Below are positions 1-3,630 of a DNA stretch of 5,128 nt, one piece after another; positions within the stretch are counted from its first letter, which is position 1; each line of letters starts with the position of its first letter. Location of the stretch: assembly GCA_028291285.1 (NCBI GenBank), contig JAQGIJ010000239.1, positions 1-5,128 of the forward strand. Reading direction: 5' to 3'. A program made the translations under genes and the position numbers. The notes under the pieces were generated by a model. The model had not been told where the DNA came from. It saw only the letters and a program-made list of their open reading frames with translations, and did not search any database. The stretch comes from Phenylobacterium sp. Lineage in GTDB: Bacteria; Pseudomonadota; Alphaproteobacteria; Caulobacterales; Caulobacteraceae.

Positions 1-2
1 GC

Positions 3-587
3 GCGGTGCGGATCCGCACCAACGACATGATCGACCTGATCGTGCCGAACTCGAAGTTCATCGACGGGCCGGTGGTCAACTGGACCCTGCACGGGGTCGG
101 CCGGCGCATGCACATCCCGTTCAGCGTGGCTTCCGAGGCCGACCGCAAGACCGTGCGCGAGGTGGTGCTGGCCGCCGCCCGCAGCGTGCCCTTCACCCTG
201 CCGGAGAGCGAGACGCACAAGACCCAGGTGTGGATGACCGGCTTCGGCGAGAACGGCAACGACTTCGAGCTGCTGGTCTGGCCGACGCTGGAGGCGGTGA
301 AGCGGCCGGGCGCCATGCAGGCGGCCTACGTCTGGGCGATCGCCGACGCGCTGGAGGCCGCCGGCATCGAGGTGCCCTATCCGCAGATGGAGGTGCGGCT
401 GCGCAGCCTGTTCGGCCGCGAGGGCGAGGCCGCGCTGGCGGCCCTGCGGCTGGAGCCGGCCAAGCCGCCCGCGCCGCCCAAGCCCGCGCCTGCCGCCGCT
501 CCCGCTGCTGGGGACAACGACGCCGCCGAGGAGCTGTCGCGGCCACTGCCGCCACCCCAGCCGGACGGGCCGATACGGCGCAGCTAG
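3..587 (+). CDS. MscS-family mechanosensitive ion channel, C-terminal part (5' end outside window)
   Basis: This is the C-terminal portion of a small-conductance mechanosensitive channel, an inner-membrane pore that opens under membrane tension to release solutes during hypo-osmotic shock. The frame is open to the left edge, so the N-terminus and the pore-lining helix are missing; the GTG at 6 is an internal codon. The visible part begins with the hallmark of the MscS beta domain, RIRTNDMIDLIVPNSKFIDG, followed by VVNWT. A mixed alpha/beta cytoplasmic domain follows and ends in GIEVPYPQMEVRLR, matching the family's closing 'PYPQ' motif. After the fold (about residue 150 of the visible part) comes a low-complexity tail of about 40 residues rich in Pro and Ala and ending IRRS, longer than the short tail of E. 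coli MscS and probably disordered. The gene is convergent with the oxidoreductase gene; a palindromic repeat lies between. The family assignment is firm, but the subfamily cannot be decided without the N-terminus. Confidence 0.93.
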   Translation, partial: AVRIRTNDMIDLIVPNSKFIDGPVVNWTLHGVGRRMHIPFSVASEADRKTVREVVLAAARSVPFTLPESETHKTQVWMTGFGENGNDFELLVWPTLEAVKRPGAMQAAYVWAIADALEAAGIEVPYPQMEVRLRSLFGREGEAALAALRLEPAKPPAPPKPAPAAAPAAGDNDAAEELSRPLPPPQPDGPIRRS

Positions 588-598
588 CGCCCTGGCAG

Positions 599-715
599 CC
601 CCCTCCGTCTCGGCGCTGGCGCGCCGATCCACCTCCCCCGCGAGCGGTGGAGGATCTGGGCGGAAAGATGCTCCACCGCCTGCGGGGGAGCTGTCAGCGA
701 AGCTGACTGAGGGGG
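599..715. repeat. Multi-hairpin palindromic intergenic repeat (REP/BIME-like)
   Basis: A compact symmetrical element fills most of the gap between two convergent genes. Its ends are a perfect 7-bp inverted repeat (CCCCCTC at 599-605, GAGGGGG at 709-715). Inside are four successive hairpins: 610-627 (TCGGCGC/GCGCCGA, 4-nt loop), 632-653 (10-bp arms, one mismatch), 671-690 (9-bp arms, one mismatch) and 693-707 (GTCAGC/GCTGAC around GAA). The left and right halves are roughly mirror images: terminal C-tract, GTC, hairpin, then a CTCCCCCG block. From memory, elements with these words (CCTCCCCC, GTCAGCGAAGCTGAC, GAGGGGG) occur in many intergenic copies in Caulobacterales-type genomes. In this convergent position it could also serve as a bidirectional transcription terminator or mRNA 3'-end protector, but there is no T-tract. 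It overlaps the last 22 bp of the oxidoreductase gene. Confidence 0.85.
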
Positions 716-1680
716 CGTGCGGGCTCCGCGGGCCGGAGCGCGGCGAGGCGGTCGAGCTCGCGCCAGAAGCCGGCGATGGTGTCGGCGACGATGTCGCGGC
801 AGGGCTTGACCGCGTGGATCAGGCCGGCGGACTCGCCGGCCGAGCCCATGGCGATGTCGGTCCTGCCGTCCATGTAGAGGTCGGCGACGACCTTGCGCGA
901 GCGCTCCGGCGGGTCCTCGCCAGCGGCCACCTGCCGGGCCAGCGGCGTCTTCAGCACCCGCGAGGTGGCGCCCGGCGGGAACGGCAGCGCGAGCGTGCCG
1001 CTGGGCGAGGCGGCGACGATGGCGGCCTTGTAGTTGTCGTGCACCGGGCTTTCCGCCGAGGCCACGAAGCGGGTGCCCATGGCCACGCCCTCGGCCCCCA
1101 GCGCGAAGGCCGCCGCCATGCCGCGGCCGTCGACAACGCCGCCGGCCGCCACGATCGGCAGGGCGACGCGCTCGCGCACCGCCTGCAAGAGGACAAAGCT
1201 GTGCACCGGCTCGGCCCCGCGGATGCCGGCGCTCTCGCCGCCCTCGACGACCAGCCCGTCGACCCCGGCGTCCTCGGCCTTCAGCGCGCCCTCCAGGGTG
1301 GGCACGGCATGGTAGACGGTGACGCCGGCGTCCTTGATCCGCCGCACGTAGCGGTTGGGATCGCCGGCCGAGGTGGTGACGAAGCTGACCCTTCCGTCCA
1401 GCGCCCAGTCCAGCACCTGGGCCTCCAGGGCCTCGTCGCCGCGCAGGAACTTGATCGCCAGGTTGATGCCGAACGGCCGGTCGGTGGCGGCTTTGATGGC
1501 GTCGTACTCGCGCCGGGAGGCGGCCGGATCGCGGCCGCTGGTCTCCAGCAGCCCGAACGCGCCCGCCGCGGAGACCGCCTGGACCAGCCTGGCGCGGGCG
1601 ATCCAGGCCATCGGCGCCTGGATGATCGGGTATTGCGCGCCGGTGTGGCGGACCACGCGGTTGTCTGCGAAGGCGTTCAT
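694..1680 (-). CDS. Nitronate monooxygenase-like NAD(P)H/FMN-dependent oxidoreductase
   Basis: A 328-aa cytoplasmic TIM-barrel flavoprotein of the 2-nitropropane dioxygenase/nitronate monooxygenase superfamily. Seen: the N-terminal YPIIQAPMAW motif (residues 17-26), FGINL (70-74), GLVVEGGESAG (142-152), PIVAAGGVVDGRG (175-187) and GAEGVAMGTRFVASAESPVH (195-214). The last two are the FMN-phosphate-binding strands. The family's catalytic-site block normally reads EAGGH; here it reads E149-S-A-G-I153, so the usual histidine is replaced by Ile. True nitronate oxidation is therefore doubtful, and an NAD(P)H:quinone or other flavin reductase role is possible. Start choice: ATG at 1680 has an AGGA just upstream (1684-1687, minus strand) and puts the family motif at the expected distance. 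A TTG at 1713 would add 11 residues with a poor ribosome site. The last six residues (PLSQLR) and the stop are encoded by the palindromic repeat. The gene is divergent from the first exporter gene. Confidence 0.9.
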   Translation of the reverse strand: MNAFADNRVVRHTGAQYPIIQAPMAWIARARLVQAVSAAGAFGLLETSGRDPAASRREYDAIKAATDRPFGINLAIKFLRGDEALEAQVLDWALDGRVSFVTTSAGDPNRYVRRIKDAGVTVYHAVPTLEGALKAEDAGVDGLVVEGGESAGIRGAEPVHSFVLLQAVRERVALPIVAAGGVVDGRGMAAAFALGAEGVAMGTRFVASAESPVHDNYKAAIVAASPSGTLALPFPPGATSRVLKTPLARQVAAGEDPPERSRKVVADLYMDGRTDIAMGSAGESAGLIHAVKPCRDIVADTIAGFWRELDRLAALRPAEPARPLSQLR

Positions 1681-1736
1681 CTGTCCTGGTCCGGCCCGCG
1701 TTCTTCGGCCCAAGGCCTGCGGCAGGGCCGGCGGGC

Positions 1737-1742
1737 TGTCAA
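1737..1742 (-). promoter_or_regulatory. Candidate -35 box of the oxidoreductase gene
   Basis: The minus strand reads TTGACA followed by G, a perfect sigma-70 type -35 hexamer, 56 nt upstream of the oxidoreductase ATG. No convincing -10 box stands at the usual 16-18 nt; the spacer and its flank are almost pure G/C. The position fits a promoter in the divergent region, but one matching hexamer is weak evidence. Confidence 0.3.
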
Positions 1743-1761
1743 CGCGACGCTAGGTTAGGCC

Positions 1762-1824
1762 ATGCAGCGCCGTCTTTGCGCCTCTGAGCATTTCTCATTC
1801 CGCAAATTCCCGAGCGGCCGGTAA
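1762..1824 (+). CDS. Putative 20-aa leader peptide, copy 1
   Basis: ATG at 1762 opens a frame of 20 codons ending in TAA: MQRRLCASEHFSFRKFPSGR. The second exporter leader has the same frame with 17 of 20 residues identical. An AGG lies 7 nt before the ATG, a weak ribosome-site match. The frame is the same as that of the exporter and stops 72 nt before its start, with no start codon in frame between. It may be an upstream open reading frame that controls exporter translation or transcription, or a chance frame inside a leader conserved for DNA or RNA reasons. Three of the four base differences between copies change the amino acid, which argues against strong protein-level selection. The peptide is basic (five Arg or Lys) with no membrane segment. 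I do not recognise it. Confidence 0.35.
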   Translation: MQRRLCASEHFSFRKFPSGR

Positions 1825-1829
1825 GGGAA
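1807..1829 (+). promoter_or_regulatory. Small stem-loop around the leader-peptide stop, copy 1
   Basis: TTCCC (1807-1811) pairs with GGGAA (1825-1829) across a 13-nt loop that contains the leader stop codon TAA. In the second leader the arms are TTTCC and GGAAG, again able to form five pairs (one U-G), because a C-to-T change on one side accompanies loss of a G on the other. The stem is short, so a function as attenuator or ribosome-stalling element is only a suggestion. Confidence 0.3.
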
Positions 1830-1879
1830 GGCCCGAGCCTCAAGAGTCGCGGGGACGCGTGCCCAGATCCAGAACACCG

Positions 1880-1900
1880 ATGGCCACGGGCGCGCGATGA
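1880..1900 (+). promoter_or_regulatory. Six-codon mini-ORF overlapping exporter start (ATGA), copy 1
   Basis: ATG GCC ACG GGC GCG CGA TGA: the stop codon shares ATGA with the exporter start codon at 1897. The same arrangement is kept at the second exporter (3610-3630). The exporter ATG itself has no clear Shine-Dalgarno sequence (GGCGCGCG precedes it), so translational coupling by ribosomes terminating at this TGA would be a natural way to start it. No good ribosome site is seen before the mini-ORF either, so this stays tentative. Confidence 0.3.
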
Positions 1901-3423
1901 GCGAAGGTCACGAGGTCGCGAACCGGATCCCGATCACGGCCGCCATCATGCTGGCGACGCTGATGAACTCGCTCGACGGCACGATCGCCAATGTCGCCCT
2001 GCCGCACATCCAGGGCTCGCTGTCGGCCTCGCCGGATCAGATCGCCTGGGTGCTGACCTCCTACATCGTCGCCGCGGCCATGGTCACCCCCGTCTCGGGC
2101 TGGCTGGCGAACCGGTTTGGGGTGAAGACCATCTTCCTGGTCGCCATCACCGGCTTCACCGGCGCCTCGATGCTGTGCGGCGTCGCGGCCAACCTGCCCC
2201 AGCTGGTGCTGTTCCGCATGGCCCAGGGCGCGTTCGGCGCCTTCACCATGCCGCTGTCACAGTCGGTGCTGCTCGACATCAACCCGCCGCAGAACCACGC
2301 CCGGGCGATGTCGATCTGGGCGATGGGCGCGATCCTGGGGCCGATCCTGGGGCCGGTGGTCGGCGGCTACATCACCGACCAATTCTCCTGGCGCTGGTGC
2401 TTCTACATCAACTTGCCGCTGGGCGCGCTGGCCCTGCTCGGCACCTGGATCTTCATGCCGTCCCAGCGCTCGCAGGAGCGCCGCCACTTCGACACGCTGG
2501 GGTTCGCCAGCCTGATCGTGACGGTGGCCAGCGTCCAGCTGATGCTCGACCGCGGACCCAGCCAGGACTGGCTCTCCTCGCCGGAGATCTGGACCGACAT
2601 CAGCGTCGCCGTGATCGCCCTGTGGATCTTCGTGACCCACACGATCACCACGTCGCACCCGTTCATCGAGCGTTCGCTGTTCCGCGACCGCAACCTCATG
2701 GCCACCTGCGTCTTCGGCTTCATCGCCGGGATCATCACCTTCGGGTCGCTCGCCGTGATGCCGATCCTGCAGCAGTCGGTGCTGGGCTACCCGGTGCTCA
2801 CGTCCGGCCTCGTCAGCATGCCCCGCGGATTGGGGATGATGCTGGCCATGTGGAGCGCCCCGCGGCTCAGCGCGTGGGTGGACATGCGGCTGCTGCTGGT
2901 GGCGGGCCTGATCATCAATGCGGTCTCGTTCTGGCAGATGATGGGCTTCGACCTCACGATGAGCACCGGCCCGGTGATGGTCTCGGGATTCGTCCAGGGG
3001 ATCGGCCACGGCCTGCTGTTCGTGCCGATGACCACCCTGGCCTTCGCCACCGTCAACCCGGCGCAGCGTCCGGACGCGGCGGCGATCTTCAACCTGATGC
3101 GCAGCCTGGGGGGCAGCGTCGGCATCTCGATCCTGCAGGCGCTCGCCACCGCGAACACCCAGGTGATGCACGCCGCGCTCGCCGGGCGCGTGATCCTGAG
3201 CGACAGCATGGTCCGGTGGGGGCTCGCCCCGGCCTTCTCGCCCGACACCCTGCCGGGCGCGCTGGCGCTCGACGAGGAAATCAACCGCCAGGCCAGGATG
3301 ATCGCCTATCTCGACGACTTCCGGCTGATGTTCCTCCTCAGCCTTCTGGCGATCCCGCTGGTGCTGCTGTTGCGGCGCGCCAGGAGCGCGCCGGGCGCGC
3401 CGGCCCACGCGGCGGTGGAATAG
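1897..3423 (+). CDS. DHA2-family (EmrB/QacA-type) MFS multidrug exporter, copy 1
   Basis: A complete 508-aa inner-membrane proton-driven drug:H+ antiporter of the 14-TM DHA2 group; E. coli EmrB has a similar length. Hydrophobic segments spread along the protein fit 14 helices. Motifs seen: LDGTIANVALPHIQ in TM1 (D27, N32, P36; DHA2 motif D1), GWLANRFGVK in the TM2-3 loop (68-77; motif A, with Asn where many members have Asp), and the antiporter motif C in TM5, ILGPILGPVVGG (146-157). SWRWCFYINLP before TM6 is also typical. The start is the first in-frame ATG after an in-frame TAA at 1822, and the homologous copy starts at the same place. It overlaps a mini-ORF by ATGA and lacks a clear ribosome site. 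Substrate unknown. EmrB-type pumps usually work with an EmrA adaptor and an outer-membrane channel; neither is visible here. It is the first of two tandem copies, about 73% identical. Confidence 0.95.
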   Translation: MSEGHEVANRIPITAAIMLATLMNSLDGTIANVALPHIQGSLSASPDQIAWVLTSYIVAAAMVTPVSGWLANRFGVKTIFLVAITGFTGASMLCGVAANLPQLVLFRMAQGAFGAFTMPLSQSVLLDINPPQNHARAMSIWAMGAILGPILGPVVGGYITDQFSWRWCFYINLPLGALALLGTWIFMPSQRSQERRHFDTLGFASLIVTVASVQLMLDRGPSQDWLSSPEIWTDISVAVIALWIFVTHTITTSHPFIERSLFRDRNLMATCVFGFIAGIITFGSLAVMPILQQSVLGYPVLTSGLVSMPRGLGMMLAMWSAPRLSAWVDMRLLLVAGLIINAVSFWQMMGFDLTMSTGPVMVSGFVQGIGHGLLFVPMTTLAFATVNPAQRPDAAAIFNLMRSLGGSVGISILQALATANTQVMHAALAGRVILSDSMVRWGLAPAFSPDTLPGALALDEEINRQARMIAYLDDFRLMFLLSLLAIPLVLLLRRARSAPGAPAHAAVE

Positions 3424-3445
3424 GCTGCCCGCCGGGCCTGACGAT

Positions 3446-3469
3446 CGCCCGCCGGTCATCGGCCGGGCG
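3446..3469 (+). terminator. G/C-rich hairpin between the exporter genes
   Basis: CGCCCGCCG (3446-3454) can pair with CGG plus CGGGCG (3460-3469) with one bulged C and a 5-nt loop, 22 bp after the first exporter stop. No T-run follows, so it is a weak candidate for an intrinsic terminator; it may only trim the transcript or reduce readthrough into the second leader. A shorter palindrome GCCCGCCGGGC sits at 3427-3437. Confidence 0.3.
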
Positions 3470-3491
3470 TCGCCGCGCGCAGGGTGAGGCC

Positions 3492-3554
3492 ATGCAGCGC
3501 CGTCATTGCGCCTCTGAGCAATTCTCATTCCGCAAATTTCCGACCGGCCGGTAA
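3492..3554 (+). CDS. Putative 20-aa leader peptide, copy 2
   Basis: ATG at 3492 opens 20 codons to TAA: MQRRHCASEQFSFRKFPTGR, differing from copy 1 at three residues (L5H, H10Q, S17T). The upstream AGGG stands 7 nt before the ATG, a slightly better ribosome site than in copy 1. The frame again matches that of the downstream exporter and ends 72 nt before it. Whether it is translated is unknown. The short length and mostly non-synonymous differences mean that DNA- or RNA-level conservation is an equal explanation. Confidence 0.37.
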   Translation: MQRRHCASEQFSFRKFPTGR

Positions 3555-3559
3555 GGAAG
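3537..3559 (+). promoter_or_regulatory. Small stem-loop around the leader-peptide stop, copy 2
   Basis: TTTCC (3537-3541) can pair with GGAAG (3555-3559), one pair being U-G, across a 13-nt loop holding the TAA stop and the palindrome ACCGGCCGGT. It occupies the same position as the TTCCC/GGGAA stem in copy 1. Function is not shown. Confidence 0.3.
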
Positions 3560-3609
3560 GCCCAAGACTCATGAGTTGCGAGGGACGCGTGCCCAGTTCC
3601 GGAACACCC

Positions 3610-3630
3610 ATGGCCACGCGCGCGCGATGA
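3610..3630 (+). promoter_or_regulatory. Six-codon mini-ORF overlapping exporter start (ATGA), copy 2
   Basis: ATG GCC ACG CGC GCG CGA TGA, with its stop sharing ATGA with the second exporter's start at 3627. It matches copy 1 apart from one codon (GGC to CGC). As in copy 1, the exporter ATG has no strong ribosome site, so coupled re-initiation is plausible but unproven. Confidence 0.3.

Larger units (their letters stand above)
1752..1896 (+). repeat. Exporter leader, copy 1 of a duplicated ~140-bp direct repeat
   Basis: The sequence directly upstream of the first exporter gene recurs upstream of the second one (3480-3626). From the shared GGCCATGCAGCGCCGTC block to the exporter ATG the two copies are both 135 nt long. 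By hand count they differ at about 12 substitutions plus two compensating 1-nt indels (about 90% identity). The repeat contains TTGCGCCTCTGAGCA and TTCTCATTCCGCAAAT almost unchanged, the inverted word TGAG-N5-CTCA (1785-1797), a GANTC site (1844-1848), a 20-codon open frame and a 6-codon frame overlapping the exporter start. Left of about 1752 the similarity to the other copy is lost. The leader presumably holds the promoter and/or post-transcriptional control; I cannot identify -35/-10 boxes with confidence. Confidence 0.85.
3480..3626 (+). repeat. Exporter leader, copy 2 of the duplicated direct repeat
   Basis: This is the second copy of the leader at 1752-1896, exactly 1730 bp downstream measured at either the leader-peptide ATG or the exporter ATG. 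It keeps the TGAG-N5-CTCA word (3515-3527), the 20-codon frame and the mini-ORF overlap. Its GANTC site (3566-3570) is on the other side of a small palindrome compared with copy 1. Unlike copy 1, it has three perfect 10-bp palindromes: ACCGGCCGGT (3543-3552), ACTCATGAGT (3567-3576) and GTTCCGGAAC (3596-3605). Its presence inside a run of two same-strand genes suggests that the second exporter keeps its own control region and need not be co-transcribed with the first. Confidence 0.85.

Noticed and set aside
1680..1713. TTG at 1713 as an upstream start for the oxidoreductase
   Set aside because: It would add 11 residues (MGRRTR...) before the family N-terminus and has a poorer ribosome site than the ATG at 1680, which follows AGGA.
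814..1758. Plus-strand open frame (314 codons) opposite the oxidoreductase
   Set aside because: It lies entirely antisense to a gene with strong flavin-binding motifs. The product is compositionally biased and has no family features.
1776..1804. TTGCGC followed 17 nt later by TCCGCA as a sigma-70 promoter in the leaders
   Set aside because: The second hexamer does not resemble a -10 box. Conservation between the copies alone does not identify a promoter.
2333..2358. Back-to-back 12-bp direct repeat ATCCTGGGGCCG inside exporter copy 1 (also in copy 2)
   Set aside because: It encodes the repeated ILGP-ILGP of antiporter motif C, so protein constraint explains it.
2257..3528. Long minus-strand open frame (423 codons) antisense to exporter copy 1
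   Set aside because: Its translation is low-complexity Arg/Gly/Asp/His/Gln-rich with no recognisable domain, as expected from the complement of a GC-rich coding gene. The + strand frame has clear MFS motifs.
2175..3554. Plus-strand overlapping frame (459 codons) within exporter copy 1
   Set aside because: It is an alternate-frame shadow with Arg/Pro/Ala-rich translation. Its last 20 codons coincide with the leader-peptide frame of copy 2, but this does not make the long frame a gene.
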